DNA from: Dyadobacter sp. CY261
GTDB lineage: Bacteria > Bacteroidota > Bacteroidia > Cytophagales > Spirosomataceae
Length of the DNA: 64,000 nt
NCBI RefSeq assembly: GCF_021440085.1
Contig: NZ_JAKCPW010000007.1
Coordinates: 124,001-188,000 of the forward strand
Direction of reading: 5' to 3'
A program made the position numbers and the translations under genes. How positions within the stretch are numbered: position 1 is the first letter of the stretch; every line of letters begins with the position of its first letter. The notes under the pieces were generated by a model. That model was not told where the DNA came from. It saw only the letters and a list, made by a program, of their open reading frames with translations, and ran no database searches. Positions 7,391 through 15,731 of this stretch are shown in pieces.

Positions 7391-9796
7391 ATGCTACTAA
7401 ACTATCTTAAAATCGCCTGGCGAAACTTGCGCAAGAATCAAGCGTACGCTTTCATTAACATAACAGGATTGGCACTTGGAATAGGCTGTGCACTGCTGAT
7501 TTTTGCGCTTGTTCGCTTCCACTACCAAACCGACCGTCACCATCGAAATTACGACCGGATCTATCAATTCACATCCCGATTTACATCGTCTTCCGGTCAG
7601 TTCAATATTCAGGGCGTCCCTTATCCACTCGGTCAGGCAGTTCGCAACGACTATCCCGGTCTTGAACACGTTGCCATGCTGGAAGAGTGGTACTCACCTC
7701 TGGTAGTAGTGCCCGTTCCAAACCAGGCAGATAAGAAAATTAAGGACAAAAGTCACGAGGGCGCGTTTGTTGAACCGGCCTATTTCCGCATCTTCGATTA
7801 CAACTGGATAGCGGGCGGCCCGGATGACCTTGGCCAGCCGGGCACCGTGGTTATGAGCGCCGAGATGGCCCGCAAATGCTTTGGTACGACAACGAACGTG
7901 ATAGGCCGGACGGTCCGGCTGGATGCCCGTATTCCTGCCCGCGTGGTAGGTGTGTTCGCCGACTACCGGGATGATACCGATCTGGCTTACTCGATTATGG
8001 CCTCCTGGGGCTCAGTAAAAGAGCAGCTCGGTGCCCGCCCCGAAGATCAACCCTTTGACAATACCAATGGCAGTACCCACTGTTACGCCCTTTTCAACGA
8101 CCGCTTTACGGCTGCTGATTGGAACCAACAGGTCCGATCGTTCGTCAAAAAATATAATCCCAAGAACATTAAGGAAACGTCCTACCCGGCCATACCCTTC
8201 AGCACGATGCACTTATCGGCGGAATATGGGGGTGTTAGCCGGGGGTTGTTACTGTCCTTGGCGCTGATTGGCCTATTGCTGATCGGTACGGCGAGCATCA
8301 ATTTTGTGAACCTGGCTACGGCACAAGCGCTCAACCGGGCACGGGAAGTAGGCGTCCGGAAGGTATTGGGCAGTACAAAAACCCAGCTATTCTGGCAATT
8401 CATGGGCGAAACAACGCTCATTGTGCTAGCCGCCGTGGCCTTGGCGATGGTTATATTTCAGTACGGTCATACACTGGCACATAGTTACCTGCACGGCCCT
8501 TTCCGGTTTACATTCTACTTTTCACCGTCGGTAATAGGATGGCTGCTCCTTCTGGTGGCGATGGTCATTTTGCTGGCGGGTCTTTACCCGGCGTTGGTCG
8601 TGGCGGGTTTCCGTCCGGTAGTTGCATTAGCTGGAAAGCTCACCACGCAGCAAGTAGGTGGTTTTTCTCTCAGACGGGGACTGGTTGTGACGCAGTTCGC
8701 AATCTCTCAAATGCTCATCGTCGGGTTGATTGTTGTGGCCAACCAGCTTAGCTATGTTCAGACGAAGGATTTGGGCTTCCGCAAGGAGGCTATCCTGAGG
8801 GTGAGCCTGCCGAACCTGCCGGCGCAGGATCTTAGTAAAATGAGTGCATTTCGTAACCTGGCTACGGCTCTGCCCGATGTAAGCCAGTTCAGCTACTCAA
8901 TGGGCGGACCTCCCCAGTCGGGTTGGACCAGCCAAACAAGCGTCCGCTTCGACACCCGCCCTGGTGAAGAGCCATATGCACCGCAACAGACCTGGATTGA
9001 TGCCAATTATGTGGGTTTGTATGGTTTGAAATTAGCTGCCGGACGCAACCTGCAACCTTCCGACACGATGCGCGAAGCGCTCATCAACGAAACATTCATG
9101 CACCGGCTGGGCTTCCGCCGACCAGAGGATGTGGTGGGCAAGTTCTTGCATAAAGGTGGTTTTGCTCCCCTGGAAATTGTCGGTGTTTTGAAAGATTACA
9201 ATCAGTCGGACCTCAGGAAAAAGATCGAGCCGCTGTTTCTGACCACGTTGGCCAGTGGCTTTTATTCGGCCAACATTCAGCTGCGTTCCACCCACTACAG
9301 CCGGGCGTTGAGTCAGTTGGAGAGGGCCTACAATCGAGTGTATGCCGATAGCTTTTTCGACGCGGAATTTGTAGATGATCAGGTTCAGCAAGCCTACCAG
9401 CAGGAGCAGACGATGGGTAGGCTCATCAACTTCTTTGCCGGAATTGCCTTGCTTATTGGTTGTATGGGGTTGTATGGGCTTGTCTTGTTCATGGTGGCGC
9501 AACGAACGAAGGAAGTTGGCGTTCGAAAGGTACTTGGGGCCAGCGTGAGTAGTATTCTGTGGCTGTTCAGCCGGGAATTTATACAGTTAGTTAGCGTCGC
9601 ATTTGTATTGTCCACGCCCGTGGCGTGGTGGGTAATGGCCAGCTGGCTGAAGAATTTTGAGTATAAGATTTCTCTCAGTCCGGTCATTTTTCTGCTGGCG
9701 TTAATAGCAACTATTGCCGTAGCGCTGCTCACTGTAAGTTTCCAAAGTGTGAAAGCGGCCCTTATGAATCCAGTGAAATCATTGCGGAGCGAATGA
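7391..9796 (+). CDS. MacB/FtsX-type ABC transporter permease
   Basis: The start at 7391 (MLLNYLKIAWRNLRKNQAYAFINITGLALGIG) is the standard N-terminus of Cytophagales permeases; an upstream in-frame GTG-type leader is less likely. The 801-residue protein has an N-terminal helix, a MacB periplasmic domain, three helices around 285-420 with AREVGVRKVLGSTKTQLFWQF, a second periplasmic domain and a C-terminal repeat with KEVGVRKVLGASVSSILWLFS. Members work with a separate ATPase as mechanotransducers exporting peptides, antibiotics or lipoproteins; none lies nearby. A sigma-54-type promoter precedes it. Confidence 0.93.
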   Translation: MLLNYLKIAWRNLRKNQAYAFINITGLALGIGCALLIFALVRFHYQTDRHHRNYDRIYQFTSRFTSSSGQFNIQGVPYPLGQAVRNDYPGLEHVAMLEEWYSPLVVVPVPNQADKKIKDKSHEGAFVEPAYFRIFDYNWIAGGPDDLGQPGTVVMSAEMARKCFGTTTNVIGRTVRLDARIPARVVGVFADYRDDTDLAYSIMASWGSVKEQLGARPEDQPFDNTNGSTHCYALFNDRFTAADWNQQVRSFVKKYNPKNIKETSYPAIPFSTMHLSAEYGGVSRGLLLSLALIGLLLIGTASINFVNLATAQALNRAREVGVRKVLGSTKTQLFWQFMGETTLIVLAAVALAMVIFQYGHTLAHSYLHGPFRFTFYFSPSVIGWLLLLVAMVILLAGLYPALVVAGFRPVVALAGKLTTQQVGGFSLRRGLVVTQFAISQMLIVGLIVVANQLSYVQTKDLGFRKEAILRVSLPNLPAQDLSKMSAFRNLATALPDVSQFSYSMGGPPQSGWTSQTSVRFDTRPGEEPYAPQQTWIDANYVGLYGLKLAAGRNLQPSDTMREALINETFMHRLGFRRPEDVVGKFLHKGGFAPLEIVGVLKDYNQSDLRKKIEPLFLTTLASGFYSANIQLRSTHYSRALSQLERAYNRVYADSFFDAEFVDDQVQQAYQQEQTMGRLINFFAGIALLIGCMGLYGLVLFMVAQRTKEVGVRKVLGASVSSILWLFSREFIQLVSVAFVLSTPVAWWVMASWLKNFEYKISLSPVIFLLALIATIAVALLTVSFQSVKAALMNPVKSLRSE

Positions 9797-9859
9797 TAAG
9801 CAAACCTTTCGCTGTTGGCCGGATTTGGCTTTCCAGACTCTGCGGGTATTGACGTTTAC

Positions 9860-11530
9860 CTATTGTTTCACGACCCGTATATTCCGGATATCATCCTGAT
9901 CTTCAAACTTCAAGATATAGAGCCCGGAAGCCAGTCCGCTAGCGTCGAGCCGGAATTCCGGTTGAGAAGGAATTACCCATTTCCTTAACAGCTGTCCCGA
10001 AGTATTCAGGAGTTCCAACTTTACCTTTTTGCCCTGCTGGTAGCTGGTGTTGATCCTGATTATATCGTTCCGGACGGGATTTTCTAATACTAGGAGATCA
10101 TCGCTGTCCGGTTTTGAAATGCTGATTATTTTGGAATGAACGAAACTGCCGTCGAGGTCGATCTGCTTGAGGCGGTAGTACAGTGTGCTCCCTGCTGTTT
10201 CACGATCTGAAAAAACATAGTTAGTAATGCCTGTATGTTCTCCTCTGGCGGCAACTTCACCAACCTTATGCAGCTTGGTTGGTTCGGCACCAGCCTCAAT
10301 TTCAAAACGGTCGCTGTTTGACTCCTCCGAAGTTGTCCATTCGAGGGACACGGCTTTTTCCGATGGTATGTACTTTCCGGTAAAAGCCGTAAGCTTCACA
10401 GGCATGGGATTATTGACGATAAATGCTGCAACTGTTGCTTTAAAACCGTTTCTGCCATCCTGAAAAGACACGTATGGATTATCGAATGCGTCCATGGCGA
10501 TGCTCAGGTCCCCCACGGTAGTGCCGGTGAAATTCGCGATGCCCACCAGGTCCCAGGTCGTGCCGGAAAAGCTTTTTACGGTGATTGAAAAAGGGCTTGA
10601 ATTAATGTGGTAGGCAAGATAAGGTTTGTCGTTGCGGTCAAAAGTTAGCGCAATGTACCCGCCGGGATTATCTATCGCAGAAGGTGAAATGCCCGTAGCA
10701 GGCCCAACCAGTTCCCATGCTGTGCCATTGAACCACATACAATTGGCACGATTGAAAGTACCTGAGTCGCGGAAAGCAAAATAAGGGACATTATCGCTCT
10801 TGATCGCCAGTGAAATGCATTTGGCCCAGTCTGTTGTAAAACCCGCAGTACCTACAACCTCCCAGGCTGTACCGTTGAATTTCTGAACAGTTCCTTTGAG
10901 CGAATGGGCAAGGTCTTCGTAGGCAGCATAAAGGATACCGTTGCCGTCGATGGCAAAATCAAACGATTGAATGCCGTCCTCAGAAAAACCGGCAGCGCCC
11001 ACTGTTTCCCAGACGACACCATTGTACTTTTTGACAGTTGCCTTACCCAAACGAAACTCGTCCTTATACATCGCGTAAACTTCGTCCGCGCTATTGATCG
11101 CGATTTCAATGCCGCCGGCCATATTATCCGAAATGTCGGTTCCTACTTTTTCCCAGACACTGCCGTTCAGCTTCCATACCGACGCCTGAAGATCGGTCCC
11201 GCTCACTACGCCCACATATGGAATATTGGCCTTGGTAAGTACCATAGAGCATATCTGCCCGCCCTGACCTCCCGCAAACGCAGTATTTCCGACGGTTGTC
11301 CACGCTCCCGAAACGAATTTCTTCACAGTTATACGCTGACCATTCGCAGCGTCGGAATAGGCTACATACAGCGTATTGTCCGATGCGAATGCAATGCTGT
11401 TCCGAAAGATAGTACCTGTGGAAAATCCTTCGCTGCCAATGGACTGCCATTGCGCTTTGAGAAGATATGGGCACAACAGGCCAAGAAGAAAAATGAATGG
11501 GAGAAGCGATTTTTTGAGGGGCGGTTTCAT
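9860..11530 (-). CDS. T9SS-secreted protein with beta-propeller-like repeats
   Basis: The 556-residue protein has a signal peptide (LLPFIFLLGLLCPYLLKAQ). About six repeats follow, each built around FNGTAWE-VGTAGF and a P-Y-x-A-F/Y-D motif, as in propeller or sialidase-like folds. A short Fn3-like domain (PVKLTAFTGKY, ALEWTTSEESNSDRFE) comes next. The C-terminus (LENPVRNDIIRI, LLNTSGQLLRK, GLASGLYILKF) is a type A sorting domain for type IX secretion, ending in a basic VVKQ. It is therefore exported across the outer membrane and processed. No catalytic motif is seen; an adhesive role is only a guess. Confidence 0.9.
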   Translation of the reverse strand: MKPPLKKSLLPFIFLLGLLCPYLLKAQWQSIGSEGFSTGTIFRNSIAFASDNTLYVAYSDAANGQRITVKKFVSGAWTTVGNTAFAGGQGGQICSMVLTKANIPYVGVVSGTDLQASVWKLNGSVWEKVGTDISDNMAGGIEIAINSADEVYAMYKDEFRLGKATVKKYNGVVWETVGAAGFSEDGIQSFDFAIDGNGILYAAYEDLAHSLKGTVQKFNGTAWEVVGTAGFTTDWAKCISLAIKSDNVPYFAFRDSGTFNRANCMWFNGTAWELVGPATGISPSAIDNPGGYIALTFDRNDKPYLAYHINSSPFSITVKSFSGTTWDLVGIANFTGTTVGDLSIAMDAFDNPYVSFQDGRNGFKATVAAFIVNNPMPVKLTAFTGKYIPSEKAVSLEWTTSEESNSDRFEIEAGAEPTKLHKVGEVAARGEHTGITNYVFSDRETAGSTLYYRLKQIDLDGSFVHSKIISISKPDSDDLLVLENPVRNDIIRINTSYQQGKKVKLELLNTSGQLLRKWVIPSQPEFRLDASGLASGLYILKFEDQDDIRNIRVVKQ

Positions 11531-11624
11531 AAAAAACGGGTATAAGAAGTTGGGCTGTTGTGCACAAAAATCCCTATATCTGTCTGGTCCCGAAATACTT
11601 ACTTCTAACTATTTAAATCGCTTC

Positions 11625-11648
11625 GGATTCGGCACTTTTGCCGAATCC
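11625..11648. terminator. hairpin between convergent transcription units
   Basis: GGATTCGGC at 11625-11633 pairs perfectly with GCCGAATCC at 11640-11648, loop 6 bases. It sits downstream of the DUF4345 gene on the minus strand, but no long T run follows on that strand, so termination is only likely. Confidence 0.4.
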
Positions 11649-11696
11649 TTTGGTCGCCATTCGCCTATCTTCTTTATTATGGCTAGCCCGTGTCAC

Positions 11697-12092
11697 TCAA
11701 TTGGCAATCCGGGATTGCCAATATGCGAGCAACGGAGGGATTATTAGTTCGAAAAACGCAACAATGCCGAAGGGAGGCGGTGGAAATCCGAAACTGGCAA
11801 CTGACAGTATGCGGCCGATCGCACCGAAAAATATGACAGTGCAGATGATCCTCAATTCTGTGGACCTTCCTTTTATGTCGGGAATAATCGACAGAGTGCA
11901 AACTCCGATGCCGACCGAAAGGCCATTTAGAAAACGAAGATTGCTATCCAGCAGCAGACCGGCAGGCCGTTCGGCTTCGGGATAAATTGGGTTATTATTT
12001 CCGGCCATACCCAGCAGGCCGGTAAAAATAGGAACCAGTGCACAAATCGCCAGTGAAATTTGCAGTAGCTTTCTACTAGAACTTTTTTTCAT
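11697..12092 (-). CDS. DUF4345-type small membrane protein
   Basis: The 131 residues form four helices: an N-terminal LLQISLAICALVPIFTGLLGM, the conserved LDSNLRFLNGLSVGIGVCTL core near residues 48-67, IICTVIFFGAIGRILSV and a last VAFFELIIPPLLAYW. The D-S-N-L/Y-R-F-L-N/S-G pattern is the family hallmark. It acts in the inner membrane with no established function. Monocistronic, co-directional with the T9SS gene but about 170 bases away from it. Confidence 0.8.
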   Translation of the reverse strand: MKKSSSRKLLQISLAICALVPIFTGLLGMAGNNNPIYPEAERPAGLLLDSNLRFLNGLSVGIGVCTLSIIPDIKGRSTELRIICTVIFFGAIGRILSVASFGFPPPPFGIVAFFELIIPPLLAYWQSRIAN

Positions 12093-12259
12093 AATGTCTC
12101 GCTGATTCCCGTCAGCTCGTTAACCCAATAATACCGCACGGCGGAATGATAAAAACCGTACCAATAGCATTGGCCTGGAACGGATTTTTACAGTGGCGCT
12201 GCTCTGACGTTTACGGCTGTTCAAATGCCGACAATTACTCACCATAAATTCCGCTCGCA

Positions 12260-12667
12260 ATGAAAGTATTCAGCACAAGTATGCATGCCAAGATCGACTA
12301 TATCGCAGGAATCTTCTTTTTGGCATCTCCATGGATTTTCGATTTTACCGAGTCGGTGCCGGCGGTATGGACGGTAATTGCGGTAGCTGCGACGGCTCTT
12401 ACCATGTCAATTTTTACCGATTATGAAGGAGGCATGATAAGAAGTATCCCAATGCGGATTCACCTGATCGTAGACATATTGACCGGAGCGCTATTGGCAG
12501 CATCGCCGTGGCTATTTGGGTTCGCAGATCAGGTCTATTTACCCCATTTGATCATGGGTCTGTTCGAGATATCTGCCGGGCTACTGACGACAAAGTACTC
12601 GCCTGACCACAATGCGCATGCAGTGGTGGACCCCAATGCCGACGGTGTGAACGGTTCTACCTTTTAA
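12260..12667 (+). CDS. SPW-repeat membrane protein
   Basis: Two copies of the SPW unit are visible: FFLASPWIFDF near residues 20-30 and LLAASPWLFGF near 79-89, each at the end of a transmembrane helix, with helices between them. The 135-residue protein ends in a hydrophilic DHNAHAVVDPNADG tail. SPW proteins are small inner-membrane proteins of unknown function, often next to general stress genes. A small lipoprotein gene follows 36 bases downstream and may share its transcript. Confidence 0.85.
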   Translation: MKVFSTSMHAKIDYIAGIFFLASPWIFDFTESVPAVWTVIAVAATALTMSIFTDYEGGMIRSIPMRIHLIVDILTGALLAASPWLFGFADQVYLPHLIMGLFEISAGLLTTKYSPDHNAHAVVDPNADGVNGSTF

Positions 12668-12703
12668 ACAGGTCTTCATATTTTTCATTAAAAATTTGTA
12701 AAG

Positions 12704-12934
12704 ATGAAAACCAAGACATTCGCAACCTTGATAATAGCCTCGCTCCTTGTGGTGGGCTGCACAAAAAACGATAATGCAAAAGAAGCGGCGGGAACGGGAA
12801 CACCAATTGACACGTCCGTTGTAGGGAAAGATACCAGCCCGGTTAGTACAAGGAAGGATATCGAAAACAGTGACGAGCAAAAATTGACCCTACCGGGCAG
12901 GGATACGACAAATTCCGACGAACCTGAAAGGTAG
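12704..12934 (+). CDS. small Ser/Thr/Asp-rich lipoprotein
   Basis: A 76-residue protein with a lipobox LLVVGC (Cys19) followed by a hydrophilic, probably disordered tail rich in T, S, D and K. No domain is recognised. The gene follows the SPW-repeat gene closely and is convergent with another low-complexity secreted protein, 12 bases away. Composition resembles that neighbour and the one at 13477, so the three may serve one envelope role. Confidence 0.7.
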   Translation: MKTKTFATLIIASLLVVGCTKNDNAKEAAGTGTPIDTSVVGKDTSPVSTRKDIENSDEQKLTLPGRDTTNSDEPER

Positions 12935-12946
12935 GGCCTGTCCTTT

Positions 12947-13333
12947 TCAAGGCTGTGCTTTTTCTCGCTCCTGCTGTTTGGGAGACGGCTGACCCTGTTT
13001 CTTCGATGCGTTGCCGTTTCTATCCAGGCGCCCCTGAACTGTGGAGTCAGCCTTTTTCCTGTTTGCTGCATTCACGCCCGTATTTTGCGGGTTGCTAGCA
13101 GGGGGGACGCTGTTGGTTTTGTCGATGTGGGTAGGAGGTGTGCCGGTGGTAGCCTCACTGGTAATGGCGCTCGATTTGCTACCTTTAGATGGCTTGGCAG
13201 CCTCGTCTGTGGCCGTGCTTTTTTGCTCCGAACCGGATTGCTTGGGTTTGGTCTGGCCTGAGGTGGATTGCGCCGAGAGTGCGCCAGCTGTAAGAAGCAG
13301 TACTGCTGCGATATAAATTGTTTTGGTTTCCAT
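12947..13333 (-). CDS. low-complexity secreted protein
   Basis: A signal peptide (IYIAAVLLLTAGALSAQ) precedes about 108 residues of low-complexity sequence rich in S, T, K, Q, A and N, for example KPSKGSKSSAITSEA and KKQGQPSPKQQEREK. There are no hydrophobic or aromatic residues to build a globular core, so the mature protein is probably disordered. Function is unknown. It shares composition and direction with the gene at 13477, and the two look like diverged copies. Confidence 0.65.
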   Translation of the reverse strand: METKTIYIAAVLLLTAGALSAQSTSGQTKPKQSGSEQKSTATDEAAKPSKGSKSSAITSEATTGTPPTHIDKTNSVPPASNPQNTGVNAANRKKADSTVQGRLDRNGNASKKQGQPSPKQQEREKAQP

Positions 13334-13395
13334 TGACTTGTGATTTTAGTAAATAATCAGTTAAGCAGCCAGCCGCCTTATAAAAACCGTTCCAT

Positions 13396-13438
13396 CGTAA
13401 AAAAGAAAACAGGCTTTGAGCATAGCTCGAAGCCTGTT
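13396..13438 (-). terminator. rho-independent terminator
   Basis: AACAGGCTTTGAG (13408-13420) pairs with CTCGAAGCCTGTT (13426-13438) with one mismatch and a short loop. On the minus strand it is followed by TTTTCTTTTTT. It lies just past the stop of the secreted protein at 13477. Confidence 0.85.
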
Positions 13439-13476
13439 TGTTTACTGAAACGAACTCTAACAACAATCACCTGTTT

Positions 13477-13914
13477 TTAATCATTTTGCTGCGACGGCTT
13501 TATGTCACCTCCCTTCTTGGCGCCACCTTTGCGGACGGCGCTGCTGTCTCCCGATGGGCGCGTACCGATCCGGCTTTGGGCCGGCTGGTTGGCAGGATCA
13601 GCTGTGCCTTTCGACTGGTACCCTTGGGTGGCTTTGCCACCCGTACTTACCTTCGATTCATTATTTGCATTACTCCTGCTACCCGCATTGCTTGCCCTGC
13701 CAGCCTGCGTGGCCTTTTCGGGTTTGCCCTGCCGCCTGTGTCCGGTGCCATCGCTGGTATTGCGTGGGCCAACTGTACTTCTGTCAGACGATGTGTTTTG
13801 TTTACTTGTATCGTCCGAACGGATGTTCGGATTAGTCGAATTGGTGGTGGATTGTGCAAAAGTGACCGCTGTCGATACGGCTAACGCAACGATAGCCATG
13901 ATTAACTTTTTCAT
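13477..13914 (-). CDS. low-complexity secreted protein
   Basis: The start at 13914 (MKKLIMAIVALAVSTAVTFAQS) gives a clean signal peptide; the longer frame upstream runs through a gene relic. The 124-residue mature part is rich in S, T, N, G, K and R (for example RSDDTSKQNTSSDR and GGAKKGGDIKPSQQND) with no aromatic core, so it is likely disordered. Its function is unknown. It ends in a strong terminator and resembles the neighbour at 12947 in style, length and signal peptide. Confidence 0.65.
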   Translation of the reverse strand: MKKLIMAIVALAVSTAVTFAQSTTNSTNPNIRSDDTSKQNTSSDRSTVGPRNTSDGTGHRRQGKPEKATQAGRASNAGSRSNANNESKVSTGGKATQGYQSKGTADPANQPAQSRIGTRPSGDSSAVRKGGAKKGGDIKPSQQND

Positions 13915-13976
13915 AAATGGTTTTTGTTTGATGGTATTGATCGCGCGCTGCTTTAAAAAGCGTGCCAAAAGCGGCT

Positions 13977-14207
13977 TCATTTGGCACCGGTCGCCGGATC
14001 GATTCTGAGCACGCGGTAACCTTTTGATTCCGTCACCCACAAATGAAGGTCCGGCCCGAATATGATCTCCCACGGGTCGGAAAGGCCATTGGCGATGACC
14101 TTTTTGTTGAATTTTTCTGTCCCGGCCTGCTGGCAATGGCCGGGACTGTTTAAAATGAGCAGACTAAATGCTGTCGGGTAAATTTGGGATAAGCGAAGAA
14201 ATGGCAT
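13977..14207 (-). pseudogene. 5' relic of a PQQ-dependent sugar dehydrogenase gene
   Basis: The frame has a signal-like start (MPFLRLSQIYPTAFSLLIL) and then KFNKKVIANGLSDPWEIIFGPD and LWVTESKGYRVLRIDPATGAK. L-S-x-P-W-E/D-I-x-F-G-P-D and the W-V-T-E...G-x-V-x-R-I-D-P are the first propeller blade of secreted glucose/sorbosone dehydrogenases. The frame stops after 76 residues where a full gene would have about 400 or more. Only the 5' end survives. Confidence 0.65.
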
Positions 14208-14282
14208 AAATCGAGACCGTAAAAATGGGCAAATCGTCAAAACGGTTCGACGGCCTTCGAAAATTATGCCAGTGACGGCCTG

Positions 14283-15725
14283 TTATTGCTTTGGAAGCAT
14301 TTTGTCCTGTTTCAGTATTTTTTCGTCGTTTTTGCTGATGTCCTTCATCATGGTAAAGTGGTCGCCAATTTTCCCATCAGAACAAATCCATTTCAGGTCC
14401 AGCCTGTTACCTTCTATTTCCAGCATCACTGCGCCACCCACTTCATTATTGGAATAGTACATGGCATTATGCGGATAGGTTTCCTTATGCCCGCCCAATG
14501 CGCCGGCCGACCCGCTTACGACGTATACGGTGCCATCGGTGTTGGTTTTGCTTTTCAAATACGGCGCCGAGTTCTTGCTACCATCGTACAAGGCCGTCGA
14601 TGTGCTGAGCTCATGTTTTTTGGAATCGAAATCTGCCTCTTTTCCATAATATCCCTTGATAAGCTTCGTACGTTCGTACACATGGCTGTGACCACAAAGA
14701 ATGAGGTCCACCCCTTCGTCTTCCAGAATTTTGATGAAATTCTCCCTGATTTTAACCAGCAATGATTCCTTGTCCGAATCGTGCGAACCCATCGTGTAGG
14801 GTGGGTGGTGCCAATAGGCCACGACCCATTTTTTGTTCTTGTTGGCTTGAAGATCTTTTTTGACCCATTCGGCCTGCTCACCCAGTTGATCGAATAGGTG
14901 CTGCCCTTTTTTATCGGGCCCATAGGAGTCCAGGGCAAGAAAGTGGACGTTACCCAGGTCATAGGAATAGTATGACTCCGTGTGGGAGGCCACACCGCCC
15001 GCTTCGCCGTTCGTTGGAAGGGAAAAGTTCTGATAATAGGCTATTTTGTTCTGGTCATTGGCCGGGGACGAATTAAAATCATGGTAATCGTGGTTTCCAG
15101 GCACAGGATACAAAGGATACTTTTTCAGCATCTTGTCTTTGTATAGGTTGAAGAACTTTGCCTGGAACTCGGCATCTGTTCCGTCCGAATATGCATTGTC
15201 ACCCATTAAAATCCACGCATTCAGATATTTATCGCCAAGGTACTTGACAACCTGGTCCCTTACCGCCCGCTGGTTGATGGAGTTATTTCCGCAATCCCCG
15301 AAACCGGCAACGCGAATCGGCTGATCACTGCCCGTTTCAGGAAAGGTATAAAAGTAATTGTCCTCATCGCCCTGCAAAGTGGTGTCGGCCAGGTTACCCA
15401 CTGTATAATAATACCTTGTGGACGGTTTGAGGCCTTTCAAAGTCACGATATGCTCATTGACCAGCGTGGAGTCGTCGGTTTGCATATTCAGATTGTCGCT
15501 TGTCAGACCATACTTTACCCGGCTGCGATCATACACGTTGGTTCTCCAGCGTACCGTCATACTGGTCGGTGTCGCCATTTGCAGATAAGGTCCCCTGAGC
15601 AGATCGGCCTGGATTCCCAATGGCCCTTTTTTCTTAGACGCCGGTTTTTTGGCGGGTTGGGTCTCCTGGGCAATGGATAATAATGGAAAGAGTAGGGTGA
15701 AAAGTAAAATTCTGACTGTTTTCAT
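14283..15725 (-). CDS. purple acid phosphatase-like metallophosphoesterase
   Basis: The 480-residue secreted enzyme has a signal peptide (residues 1-19). An Fn3-like purple-acid-phosphatase N-domain follows (LRGPYLQMATPTSMTVRWRT near 43-62). The catalytic domain shows GDCG at 143-146, GDN at 175-177, GNHD at 210-213, WHHPP near 306 and GHSHVYER near 345, the five metal-binding blocks. It would hydrolyse phosphate esters in the periplasm with a dinuclear metal centre. The di-haem peroxidase gene ends only 6 bases upstream, so both are probably on one transcript. Confidence 0.92.
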   Translation of the reverse strand: MKTVRILLFTLLFPLLSIAQETQPAKKPASKKKGPLGIQADLLRGPYLQMATPTSMTVRWRTNVYDRSRVKYGLTSDNLNMQTDDSTLVNEHIVTLKGLKPSTRYYYTVGNLADTTLQGDEDNYFYTFPETGSDQPIRVAGFGDCGNNSINQRAVRDQVVKYLGDKYLNAWILMGDNAYSDGTDAEFQAKFFNLYKDKMLKKYPLYPVPGNHDYHDFNSSPANDQNKIAYYQNFSLPTNGEAGGVASHTESYYSYDLGNVHFLALDSYGPDKKGQHLFDQLGEQAEWVKKDLQANKNKKWVVAYWHHPPYTMGSHDSDKESLLVKIRENFIKILEDEGVDLILCGHSHVYERTKLIKGYYGKEADFDSKKHELSTSTALYDGSKNSAPYLKSKTNTDGTVYVVSGSAGALGGHKETYPHNAMYYSNNEVGGAVMLEIEGNRLDLKWICSDGKIGDHFTMMKDISKNDEKILKQDKMLPKQ

Positions 15726-15731
15726 ATTGGA

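Noticed and set aside
10904..11545. 213-codon open frame on the plus strand
   Set aside because: It lies fully antisense to the T9SS-secreted protein gene, has no start signal and no recognisable domain; the repeats of the real gene create open frames on the other strand.
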